Below are positions 46,610-53,350 of a stretch of DNA of 64,000 nt, piece by piece. The DNA lies in contig NZ_QPJT01000018.1 of assembly GCF_003337415.1 (NCBI RefSeq), positions 35,383 through 99,382 on the forward strand, written 5' to 3'. Numbering within the stretch: position 1 is the first letter of the stretch; every line of letters starts with the position of its first letter. The notes under the pieces were generated by a model. It searched no databases and was not told the DNA's origin. It saw nothing but the letters and a program-made list of their open reading frames with translations. The position numbers and the translations under genes were made by a program. The DNA is from Anaerobacterium chartisolvens. GTDB taxonomy: Bacteria > Bacillota > Clostridia > Acetivibrionales > DSM-27016.

Positions 46610-46638
46610 ATTATACGGTTATAACGTCAAAAAGTCAA
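46610..46638 (-). promoter_or_regulatory. Promoter of the S24 repressor
   Basis: On the minus strand TTGACT, a 17-nt spacer and TATAAT. The spacer contains AACGTCA (46623-46629), a half site of the operator at 46692, which suggests autoregulation. Confidence 0.75.
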
Positions 46639-46691
46639 ATATTATTATAATATTGAAAGAATTAAATAGATAACAAAGGAATAAAACGCTT

Positions 46692-46714
46692 AAATGACGT
46701 TAAAAACGTCATTT
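46692..46714. promoter_or_regulatory. Repressor operator (inverted repeat)
   Basis: AAATGACGTT, three bases, AACGTCATTT: a perfect 10-bp inverted repeat that ends 6 bp before the -35 box of the tail-operon promoter. This is the most likely full operator for the S24 repressor. Confidence 0.75.
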
Positions 46715-46719
46715 GTTAT

Positions 46720-46748
46720 TTGAAAAAAAACCTGTGCTGGTATATATT
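46720..46748 (+). promoter_or_regulatory. Early promoter of the tail-particle operon
   Basis: TTGAAA (46720-46725), a 17-nt spacer, TATATT (46743-46748). The predicted start near 46755 coincides with the first base of element R3, so R3 would form the entire 5' leader of the transcript. Confidence 0.65.
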
Positions 46749-46754
46749 CTTAAC

Positions 46755-46977
46755 TATATTAGGATGCAATAAAGATTTTACAAACATAGAGAATATAATT
46801 GCCTACAGAAATTTTTAATAGCAACGTAAGACTCTAAGAGTCTTCAAGACGCCTTGCGGGGAAATGTCTCACGGGTCTGTCATCAGGCGCTTTTCTTAGA
46901 TGCATTCCTTAAGGGTCAAAAAAATTTCTTCCATCAAATTATATCCTCCATGTAAAATCTTTATTGCTAAATATATA
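46755..46977 (+). repeat. Structured palindromic element R3, leader of the tail operon
   Basis: Third copy. The outer arms read GCAATAAAG / CTTTATTGC (R1/R2 have GCGATAAAG / CTTTATCAC, so one pair has changed on both sides). An 18-bp extra hairpin (AAGACTCTAAGAGTCTT) is inserted just before the apical stem, without disturbing CGCCT/AGGCG pairing. It ends 24 nt before the first activator gene. Confidence 0.85.
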
Positions 46978-47001
46978 ACGCAAAGAATTGAGGTGAATTT
47001 T

Positions 47002-47433
47002 TTGAGCAGATATACAGTAGTTGAAAAGCTATTGAAGGGCTACAGGCTGAACGGGGCGCGCATATTGTTCATAGAAAGCAGGATAAAAAGGCTTGCGTTT
47101 AATGAGGAACCGGAGAGGATGGGCGTAAGTGATGGAGAAGTGCATGAGACTGAAGAGGAATACGGAAGAGAGCTGCGGATGAAAATGAGCCTTCAAAAGG
47201 AGCTGAAGAGCTTAAGGATTGTACAGGAAGTGACGGAGGACGCTCTTAATACGCTTGAGCAGGTGGATAAAAGGTACAAGGCCATAATAAACGATTATTA
47301 TATTGAGGGCTGCAGGATGGAGGACATAGCCGAAAGAATGCATATAAGCAGAAGCAAGTGCTATGAGCTTTGCCGAGAGGCAGCCGAAATGCTTTCTAAG
47401 GTATTGGCGGGAGAAGGAGAGGTATATATATGA
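47002..47433 (+). CDS. Sigma-70 region-4-like phage transcription activator, first of pair
   Basis: A 143-residue protein with a coiled-coil-prone charged N-terminal half and a C-terminal helix-turn-helix (YKAIINDYYIEGCRMEDIAE, then ERMHISRSKCYELCREAAEM) like sigma region 4 and like Xpf/ArpU/RinA-type late activators. It starts at TTG 47002 with GAGGTGA 9 nt before; the upstream open frame is translated R3 and is excluded. Its stop overlaps the next gene's start (ATGA), and the next gene is a divergent paralogue. The pair probably turns on the structural operon, as Xpf does in PBSX. Confidence 0.82.
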   Translation: MSRYTVVEKLLKGYRLNGARILFIESRIKRLAFNEEPERMGVSDGEVHETEEEYGRELRMKMSLQKELKSLRIVQEVTEDALNTLEQVDKRYKAIINDYYIEGCRMEDIAERMHISRSKCYELCREAAEMLSKVLAGEGEVYI

Positions 47434-47954
47434 ACAACGGAATGCTTGAAACAGAAAGACTGTTAAAGGAATACAGGCGCAACAAGGAAAGGGTAAACGC
47501 CCTTCAGGGTGAAATTAAGAGGCTGGCCCCGGAGGAGCACAGTGACTATATTGAATACAGGATGTACGGCTCAGGATATTCGGGGGCCGCTCCCAAGTTT
47601 GTAATGGAAAAGGGCGTTGAGGTATCCCAGCTCAACAAGGTTGAAGCGGCGGCTATGGAATACCGCAAAGGCTGTGTGAGTGATTACAGGAGAGCAAGGG
47701 CGGAGATGGAGAAGGAGCTTAAGCGTATGAGGTACGATATAGCCGTTGTGGAAGAGGGTGTTGAGCTTCTGGGGAGGATTAATAAGAAGTATGGCACGAT
47801 TGTAAAAAGCTACTATATTAATTGCGTGGCAATGGAGCAAACGGCATATACAATGAATATGAGCCTCAGCAGGTGCTATGGCGTGTGCAGGGAGGCGGTA
47901 CGGTGCCTTGCCGGCCTGATTTGCGGAAACGGCGGGACCAGAGATGCGGTATAA
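47430..47954 (+). CDS. Sigma-70 region-4-like phage transcription activator, second of pair
   Basis: A 174-residue paralogue of the preceding protein with the same layout: MLETERLLKEYRRNKERVNA start, a long charged middle, and a C-terminal helix-turn-helix (KSYYINCVAMEQTAYTMNMS, SRCYGVCREAVRCL). It overlaps the first gene by 4 nt, so the two are made together and may act as a heterodimer. An array of seven 11-bp repeats begins 3 nt after its stop codon, a natural candidate for its binding site. Confidence 0.8.
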   Translation: MNNGMLETERLLKEYRRNKERVNALQGEIKRLAPEEHSDYIEYRMYGSGYSGAAPKFVMEKGVEVSQLNKVEAAAMEYRKGCVSDYRRARAEMEKELKRMRYDIAVVEEGVELLGRINKKYGTIVKSYYINCVAMEQTAYTMNMSLSRCYGVCREAVRCLAGLICGNGGTRDAV

Positions 47955-47956
47955 GG

Positions 47957-48033
47957 TGTGGGCAAATCGTGGACAAACCGTGGAAAATTCCCGGACAAAT
48001 CGTGGACAAATCGTGGACAAATCCCGGACGACA
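47957..48033. repeat. Seven tandem 11-bp repeats, probable activator-binding array
   Basis: Units in exact 11-bp register: GTGGGCAAATC, GTGGACAAACC, GTGGAAAATTC, CCGGACAAATC, GTGGACAAATC twice, CCGGACGACAA. One unit per helical turn puts all on one face of DNA. The array lies between the activator genes and the structural operon, about 30 bp upstream of an extended -10 box. Units this short without spacers exclude a CRISPR array. Confidence 0.85.
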
Positions 48034-48062
48034 ATAGGAATTATTTCTGCTAAACTTTAAAC

Positions 48063-48071
48063 TGTGATAAT
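48063..48071 (+). promoter_or_regulatory. Extended -10 box of the probable late (structural) promoter
   Basis: TGTGATAAT (TG at 48063, GATAAT at 48066-48071) with no good -35 box upstream, as is usual for activator-dependent promoters. The leader from ~48080 to 48225 has no gene but contains three hairpins: around GTACGGCCGTAC (48102-48113), AGGAGCTCCT (48155-48164), and ATTAATATT/AATATTAAT (48168-48188). Confidence 0.5.
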
Positions 48072-48225
48072 TTAGAATAAGGCTCTTAAGAAACGGGAAG
48101 GGTACGGCCGTACTTCCGCATAGAGCCCTCTAAGCTATCTTGAGATAATTACAAAGGAGCTCCTGTAATTAATATTAAAAATATTAATCCGGGGGTTTTT
48201 TTATTGGCAGAAGGGGGGAGCGTTT

Positions 48226-48270
48226 ATGAAAGTGCTGCCGGTATGTGAGGCGGTGGAAAAGAAATGCTGA
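48226..48270 (+). CDS. Possible 14-codon leader peptide, coupled to the tail terminator gene
   Basis: MKVLPVCEAVEKKC, with a strong AAGGGGGGAG site 5 nt upstream. Its TGA (48268-48270) overlaps the first codons of the next gene, whose ATG 48264 has no good site of its own, so ribosomes finishing this peptide could re-initiate there. Too short to assign a product; translational coupling is the inferred role. Confidence 0.45.
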   Translation: MKVLPVCEAVEKKC

Positions 48271-48734
48271 CAGTAAAAGACGTTGTGAAGGGCATAGCGG
48301 ATACGGTAAAGGAGCAATATCCCGAGGCTGAGGTATACCTTCACGGAATGCCGGGTGTAATCACAGCACCCTCATTTGATGTGTACATTGATTCCGACAG
48401 ATCGGAGGACGACAACAGGGTGCAGACCGTAGAGACGGTGTGCGTAGGTATTGACTATTATCCTTCGGAACAGGCGGGGCAGCAAGAGGGGATAAAGCCC
48501 CTTGATGTATACAGCAGTCTAAAAAGCGTGTTCAGAAATGGCTTTGTAAGGATTGGGGGACGCGCGCTGAAGGTTGTGCTTCTAAGAGGCGGAAGGCGGG
48601 ACGGCGTTACCTTTCTTATTGTAAAGCTTGTATTCTGCGACTACAGGCCTGTGGATATTTATGACAGGCCGATAGGTGAGGAAGCTCACCCAAAAATGAA
48701 CAAAATAAACCTTAAAGTAAATCAGGAGGGATAA
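48264..48734 (+). CDS. Phage tail terminator-like protein (DUF6838 type)
   Basis: A 156-residue protein: TVKDVVKGIADTVKEQYPEA at the start, VCVGIDYYPSE in the middle, and FLIVKLVFCDYRPVD near the end. This pattern and the position directly before the sheath gene fit the tail-terminator/completion proteins of contractile tails (XkdJ position), which cap the tube after it reaches length. In a particle without a head, the terminator would seal the free upper end. The family call rests on position and weak sequence resemblance. Confidence 0.7.
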   Translation: MLTVKDVVKGIADTVKEQYPEAEVYLHGMPGVITAPSFDVYIDSDRSEDDNRVQTVETVCVGIDYYPSEQAGQQEGIKPLDVYSSLKSVFRNGFVRIGGRALKVVLLRGGRRDGVTFLIVKLVFCDYRPVDIYDRPIGEEAHPKMNKINLKVNQEG

Positions 48735-48738
48735 AATT

Positions 48739-49818
48739 ATGTCTTTAGGATTACCACAAATTTTAGTTACTTTTAAAAGCAAGGCATCTTCAATAATAAC
48801 AAGGGGCAGCAGGGGAATAGTTGCCCTGGTGCTGAAGGACGCATCGGTGTCGGCGGTATCTGTAGTGGAAGCGGGCGATGCTTCTGCAATACCCGCAACA
48901 CTTTCCGAGTCCAACAGGGATATTGCCGGGAAGGCGTTTATAGGGGGGGCCAAGCCTCCCAAAAAGCTCATACTGGTTGTCATTCCCGATAACAGCACGG
49001 ATTATACGGGCGCCTTAAGCGCACTTGAAACCAGAAGGTTCGACTACCTTGCGGTGCCGGGCATTGACGCGGCGGGTGCCGCTGTTGTTGCCGGCTGGGT
49101 AAAGGACTTAAGAGACGAAAAGGATATAAAGGTAAAGGCTGTGCTGCCCGATACGGCTGCCGACAGCGAAGGGATTATCAACTTTGCCACCGGCAATATA
49201 GAGGTTGGGGCAAAGACCTATAGCGCGTCGATGTATACTGCCAGAATAGCAGGCTTGCTGGCGGGCACTCCGCTGAATATTTCCGCCACCTTCTGGCCTC
49301 TTCCCGAGGTGACTGACATACCCAGGCTTACAAAAAGCCAGTACGATGAGGCAATCGGCGTAGGAAAGCTTGTGCTGTACCATGACGGAGAAAAGGTCAA
49401 GATTGCAAGGGCGGTAAACAGCCTTGTAACAACTACCTCCGATAAGGGGGAGGATTTCAAGAAAATCAAGATGGTGGACATTATGGACATGAGGCACGAT
49501 GACATTAAAAAGACGGTAGAGGATTCGTATATCGGGAAATACCCCAACAGCTATGACAACAAGCTGCTGCTGGTTAATGCCATAAAGGCATACGATGAAG
49601 GGATGGCAAACGACGGGCTGCTTGATCCCGCCTTTAATAACGAAACGGGCATAGACATGCAGGCTCAGAAGGAATACTTGGAAGGCATTGGAGTTAACAC
49701 CTCCGACATGAGCGATCAGCAAATAAAAGAGGCGAATACTCATGACAGGGTATTTCTGCAGAGCAATATAAAAATCCTTGATGCTATTGAGGATTTCACG
49801 CTTACAACTATTATATAA
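48739..49818 (+). CDS. Contractile tail sheath protein (XkdK-like)
   Basis: A 359-residue sheath protein: start GLPQILVTFKSKASSIITRG, then VVIPDNSTDYTGALSAL and FDYLAVPGIDAAGAAVVAGW in the conserved sheath core, and the C-terminal QQIKEANTHDRVFLQSNIKI. The sheath polymerises around the tube and contracts to drive it through the target envelope. At 359 residues it is shorter than PBSX XkdK (~466), so an outer decorative domain is missing. The AGGAGGGATAAAATT site precedes the ATG. The tube gene follows 15 nt later. Confidence 0.92.
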   Translation: MSLGLPQILVTFKSKASSIITRGSRGIVALVLKDASVSAVSVVEAGDASAIPATLSESNRDIAGKAFIGGAKPPKKLILVVIPDNSTDYTGALSALETRRFDYLAVPGIDAAGAAVVAGWVKDLRDEKDIKVKAVLPDTAADSEGIINFATGNIEVGAKTYSASMYTARIAGLLAGTPLNISATFWPLPEVTDIPRLTKSQYDEAIGVGKLVLYHDGEKVKIARAVNSLVTTTSDKGEDFKKIKMVDIMDMRHDDIKKTVEDSYIGKYPNSYDNKLLLVNAIKAYDEGMANDGLLDPAFNNETGIDMQAQKEYLEGIGVNTSDMSDQQIKEANTHDRVFLQSNIKILDAIEDFTLTTII

Positions 49819-49833
49819 GGGGGAGTGGTATAA

Positions 49834-50265
49834 ATGGCTATTGAGACAAAGAGAGTAATAAACGGCACCTACGGACAGGTTTGGCTTAACGATTCCGAGA
49901 TAATGGAGGCGTATGCCCTTCAAGCGAAGGTGGAAAAAAAGAAGGAAGAAATCAGCATTTGCGGCAGACCGGGGACGGAGTCCAAAATGGTGGGCTTTAA
50001 CGGAAAGGGCACGCTTAAAATAAGGAAGATATCCTCAAGAATGGGTACACTTCTGGCAGACGGCATAAGAAGAGGGCACGACATCCGCTTCTATATTATG
50101 AGCAGCCTTGCCGACCCCGACAGCTATGGCGCGGAAAAGGTGCTGCTTAAAAACGTGTCCTTTGACGACCTGACACTGATGGACTGGGAGGCGGCAAAGG
50201 CGGGAGCGGTAGACATACCCTTCACGTTTTCTGACTTTGAATACTTAGATGAAATAACTGCGTAA
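49834..50265 (+). CDS. Tail tube protein (XkdM-like)
   Basis: A 143-residue protein of the XkdM family: KRVINGTYGQVWLNDSEIME, KKEEISICGRPGTESKMVGF, GKGTLKIRKISSRM, and the end FTFSDFEYLDEITA. It forms the inner hexameric tube. The length is typical. It is ordered directly after the sheath, as in PBSX and related contractile tails. Confidence 0.93.
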   Translation: MAIETKRVINGTYGQVWLNDSEIMEAYALQAKVEKKKEEISICGRPGTESKMVGFNGKGTLKIRKISSRMGTLLADGIRRGHDIRFYIMSSLADPDSYGAEKVLLKNVSFDDLTLMDWEAAKAGAVDIPFTFSDFEYLDEITA

Positions 50266-50326
50266 TTTGCCATAAGGAAAGAGGCTTCGTAAACGCCCTT
50301 CTCCCGATGCAGGGGAAGAACCGGGG

Positions 50327-50473
50327 ATGAAGATTAAACTCGTAAAAAGTGCGGAGATATTAAGGCTGTGTGAAAACTATTCAGGAGAAAACGAAGCGTT
50401 GGCATTCGCAAAAAAGCAGCGGAGGAAGCTTGGGGACGGATTCCTGTGCTTCCGCAGCGCAGCAAAGGACTGA
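50327..50473 (+). CDS. Possible 48-aa protein between tube and chaperone genes
   Basis: An open frame read by hand, MKIKLVKSAEILRLCENYSG onward, basic in the middle (AKKQRRK), in a 325-bp gap where no other gene is evident. The GGGG before the ATG abuts it, so initiation would be poor, and part of the frame lies in a hairpin (GCGGAGGAAGC... / GCTTCCGC). It may be a real small tail-assembly gene or a decayed one. No family is recognised. Confidence 0.35.
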   Translation: MKIKLVKSAEILRLCENYSGENEALAFAKKQRRKLGDGFLCFRSAAKD

Positions 50474-50590
50474 AAGGAAAGCAGAGGAACCGTACCCCAT
50501 GCTGCCGAAGCGGTGACAAGCTGAAATTTTTCACTCAGCCTGTATTTCCTTCCGCGCTTTCACATAAAAATACAGGAGGTATTTAAAAAC

Positions 50591-50995
50591 ATGAATCTTA
50601 CCGAGATGCTTTTATCCAATGATATAAACGAATTCAAGCTTCCCGAGAAGGAGCTGGAAATTAAAAGGCTCAGCGCACTTTACAAGCAGGCCTTTATAAT
50701 CAGGTTCCGCGCCATAAGGCCGGATGAGGAGGAAGAAATACAGAGGGACTGCATGACAATAACAAAGGACGGCGTGGAGGTGGATTCTTCAAAAATGAAG
50801 TATCTCACCGCTGCGAGGTGTATGCTTGATCCCGACATAAAAAACAAGGATCTGCAAAACAAATTCAAGGCTCCCAACTTTATGGAGCTTTTAAAGAAGC
50901 TGTTCCTTATAGGAGAAATCACGTCTGTCTACGACGAAATACAGGAGCTTAGCGGCTATGGAAAGAACAAGGTGGAAGAGGTAAAAAACTCATAA
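50591..50995 (+). CDS. Tail assembly chaperone, short form (XkdN-like)
   Basis: A 134-residue XkdN-family protein (FKLPEKELEIKRLSALYKQA, DGVEVDSSKMKYLTAARCML, APNFMELLKKLFLIGEITSV). It is the equivalent of lambda gpG and coats the tape measure during tail assembly. The last codons contain a slippery heptamer that allows a longer product by -1 frameshifting. The ATG has a strong AGGAGG site. It lies between the tube and the tape-measure genes, the universal chaperone position. Confidence 0.9.
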   Translation: MNLTEMLLSNDINEFKLPEKELEIKRLSALYKQAFIIRFRAIRPDEEEEIQRDCMTITKDGVEVDSSKMKYLTAARCMLDPDIKNKDLQNKFKAPNFMELLKKLFLIGEITSVYDEIQELSGYGKNKVEEVKNS

Positions 50996-51022
50996 GCAGG
51001 GATAGAATAACCTATCTCTGCT
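50983..51022 (+). promoter_or_regulatory. Programmed -1 ribosomal frameshift signal
   Basis: The slippery heptamer A AAA AAC (50983-50989) is in the correct phase (GTA AAA AAC). After a 5-nt spacer comes a hairpin with 11-bp stem AGCAGGGATAG / CTATCTCTGCT (one G-U pair) and a 6-nt loop. Heptamer, spacing and stimulatory stem all fit the classic design. Confidence 0.88.
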
Positions 51023-51215
51023 ACAGAAACTGGCAGAAGGGAATTCTGCCGGGCATAACAAGAAGGCTTCCGGCAGGGGAAAGATTGGTGCTGGAGGCTT
51101 TTATGCAGTTTGAGGATGAACAAAAGGCAAAGGCAATCAGGGAAATGGGAGAGGGCGGCATGTCGTGCCCCTATGCCCTTTTGAATTTGCTGTAATAGGA
51201 AAGGCGGTGAAATAC

Positions 51216-52667
51216 ATGGAACAGGTATCGGTTGTAAGCCCGGGAGTTGAAAGCATACTGAAAAGCATCCAAAGCAACCAGAGTGTTTTAAACAGGTCGG
51301 CGGAGTTTATGAAGTTTGTAGACGAAAGAGGCTTCAGGCCAGCCTTGCGCATTGCACGGAACATGCATGAGGAAATAAGCTCCTTCCACAAAAAGATCCT
51401 TTCGGTGGTGCAGTTCGGAATTAAGCAGATTTCTGGCTTCCTATCAAAAATAGTGGAGTTGTTAAAGGAAATATTAGACAAAATCAAGCCTTGCCAGATT
51501 AAGGTAATTGTCAATATTAAATCCCAGTGTGGATGTGACAAAAGAGGTGTTTATAGTAAGACGGTATCCATTACGAACAACATAAGCAATATTACCAGTA
51601 TTACAAACAACATAAGCAAGGTGACCAGTGTTACAAACAACATAAGCATATCTTATAATGTACAGGCGCAGGAGGACGATAAGAAAGGGTTTCTGGAAAA
51701 GCTTCTGGAGAAAATTTTGGACAAGATTTTTGATCAAATATTTGACGCAATATATGATGCCACAATAGGCAAAGCACTGGATAAGATTATAGCAGCAATA
51801 GGTGGCAAGATATCAAGCTTAGTCGGCAGACTCCGCGGAGGAAACGGCGGTGGGAATGGTGGTAATAGAGGTAATGGAGGCGGCGGTGGCCCTGGCGGGG
51901 GGACAAATGCTATATCATCTATTATAAATTCCCTGAGAAACGTAGGCTCAGGTGCTTTTAATGCATTGAGCAGAGCGGGAAACGGAATCCTTAAAGTATT
52001 TCAGTCGGTAGGAGGAGCAATTTCAAGGTTAAACATAGGCTACAGATTAATGAGGGTTGCATTGCTGGCAGCTTCGGCAGCTCAAACTGTGCTTAGCTCA
52101 GCCTTTATAACAAGCCCGATTACATGGATAATCGTAGGGATTGCAGCTCTTATAGCAATTATAGTACTCCTTGTAAAAAATTGGGATACCGTAAAGGAGG
52201 CTGTCGGAAGAGTTTGGGATTACATTGCATCGGTATTTGGAAACATTGCGGACTGGTTTTCAAAAAATGTTATTCAGCCTATTTTAAGCATAATGCCGGG
52301 ATGGCTGAAAAAATTGCTTGGTATTGAGGGGGGAGCATTAAGCGGGGGTGTGGTCGGCTCAGGAGCAGGAGGCTCCTTCGGAGGAGTCGGCAGCAATGGA
52401 TCGTACGCACTTGGGCTTTCATATGTACCCTATGACGGATATATAGCTGAGCTGCATCAGGGGGAGCGGGTTCTGACCGCCCATGAGAACAAGAATTACA
52501 AAAGCATGAGGGACGGCACCGCAAATGTACCTTCGGCAAAGGGAGGAAGCATCTTCAATATCACAATAAACGGAGTGAACAAGTCCACAAACGATATAGT
52601 AAACGACCTTGTGGCAAAGATAAAGGAGGCTTCGGCAACTATGGGGGAGGTGGCTTTTAACACATGA
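51216..52667 (+). CDS. Tape measure protein, unusually short
   Basis: A 483-residue protein in the tape-measure position. It has an alpha-helical N-terminus, a repeated TNNISNITS-type segment (~125-155), a glycine/asparagine-rich linker (~215-240), a hydrophobic transmembrane-like pair (~295-330) and the tape-measure C-terminal motif GYIAELHQGERVLTAHENKN. ATG 51216 has AAAGGCGGTGA upstream. Length sets tail length at about 0.15 nm per residue (family rule), so the tail would be at most ~70 nm, against ~200 nm for PBSX with its ~1300-residue XkdO. The start overlaps nothing, and its end overlaps the next gene by ATGA. Confidence 0.85.
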   Translation: MEQVSVVSPGVESILKSIQSNQSVLNRSAEFMKFVDERGFRPALRIARNMHEEISSFHKKILSVVQFGIKQISGFLSKIVELLKEILDKIKPCQIKVIVNIKSQCGCDKRGVYSKTVSITNNISNITSITNNISKVTSVTNNISISYNVQAQEDDKKGFLEKLLEKILDKIFDQIFDAIYDATIGKALDKIIAAIGGKISSLVGRLRGGNGGGNGGNRGNGGGGGPGGGTNAISSIINSLRNVGSGAFNALSRAGNGILKVFQSVGGAISRLNIGYRLMRVALLAASAAQTVLSSAFITSPITWIIVGIAALIAIIVLLVKNWDTVKEAVGRVWDYIASVFGNIADWFSKNVIQPILSIMPGWLKKLLGIEGGALSGGVVGSGAGGSFGGVGSNGSYALGLSYVPYDGYIAELHQGERVLTAHENKNYKSMRDGTANVPSAKGGSIFNITINGVNKSTNDIVNDLVAKIKEASATMGEVAFNT

Positions 52668-53350
52668 GTTCAGCTTCGGATTCAAGCATAAAAACAGTCA
52701 GAGGTAATATAGCGATTATGCTGTCCTTCAATAACAACGCCGAGACTCTGGCCCTGCCTGTGGTTCCTGATCAGCTTGAGGTGCGGACGGGGCTTTCAAA
52801 CAGCACGGCAGAGGTTGTGAACTTAGGAGAGATAGGAATTATAGGGAACAGGAAGCTTAAGGGAATAACCATATCCTCCTTTTGCCCTTCATATTACGCG
52901 CCTTACTGCCAGTGCTCCAGCGAGGAATTTACAGAGCCCTATGTTGCAGTAGAGAGAATAAGCAGGTGGATGGACACTAAAAGGCCTATCCGCCTTAAGA
53001 TAATGGGAATGAATATAAACATGGCGTGCATGATAGAGGAGTTCAGCTACAGGGAGAAGGGCGGGCAGCCCGGTGATGTGTACTATGACCTTGTGCTTAA
53101 GGAGTACAGGTTTATACAGGCAAAAATAGTGGAAAGCAGTGCTTCGGCCTCCGGCACATCAGCAATGGTAAGGACGGTTGAAAGGCAAAGCCCGTCTGTC
53201 TATACGGTGAAAAAGGGGGATTCACTGTGGGCTATAGCAAAGCTTCAGTATGGGGATGGAAGCAGGTATAAGGAGATATATGAAAAAAATAAAAAAATAA
53301 TAGGCCCAGATCCCAATCTTATTAAGCCGGGACAGGAGTTGGTGCTATGA
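52664..53350 (+). CDS. LysM-domain baseplate hub protein (XkdP-like)
   Basis: A 228-residue protein. The N-terminal ~150 residues are the XkdP core (AIMLSFNNNAETLALPVVPD, GIIGNRKLKGITISSFCPSY, GQPGDVYYDLVLKEYRF). The C-terminal ~50 residues are a LysM domain (YTVKKGDSLWAIAKLQYGDG ... LIKPGQELVL) that can bind peptidoglycan or stabilise the hub. It overlaps the tape measure by 4 nt and the next gene by 4 nt, a tight structural operon. Confidence 0.92.
   Translation: MSSASDSSIKTVRGNIAIMLSFNNNAETLALPVVPDQLEVRTGLSNSTAEVVNLGEIGIIGNRKLKGITISSFCPSYYAPYCQCSSEEFTEPYVAVERISRWMDTKRPIRLKIMGMNINMACMIEEFSYREKGGQPGDVYYDLVLKEYRFIQAKIVESSASASGTSAMVRTVERQSPSVYTVKKGDSLWAIAKLQYGDGSRYKEIYEKNKKIIGPDPNLIKPGQELVL

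Larger units (their letters stand above)
50591..51195 (+). other. Tail assembly chaperone, -1 frameshift product (gpGT-like)
   Basis: Slippage at 50983-50989 moves the ribosome into the -1 frame, which stays open to TAA 51193-51195 and adds 68 residues (LISRDRITYLCYRNWQKG onward, ending CPYALLNLL), for a 201-residue fusion. The extension has no start codon with a ribosome binding site of its own and ends 20 nt before the tape-measure start. This is the conserved G/GT arrangement of long-tailed phages, in which the extension contacts the tape measure. Confidence 0.85.

Noticed and set aside
47957..48033. Possible CRISPR array
   Set aside because: Units are 11 bp with no spacers and no cas genes are nearby; a protein-binding array fits better.
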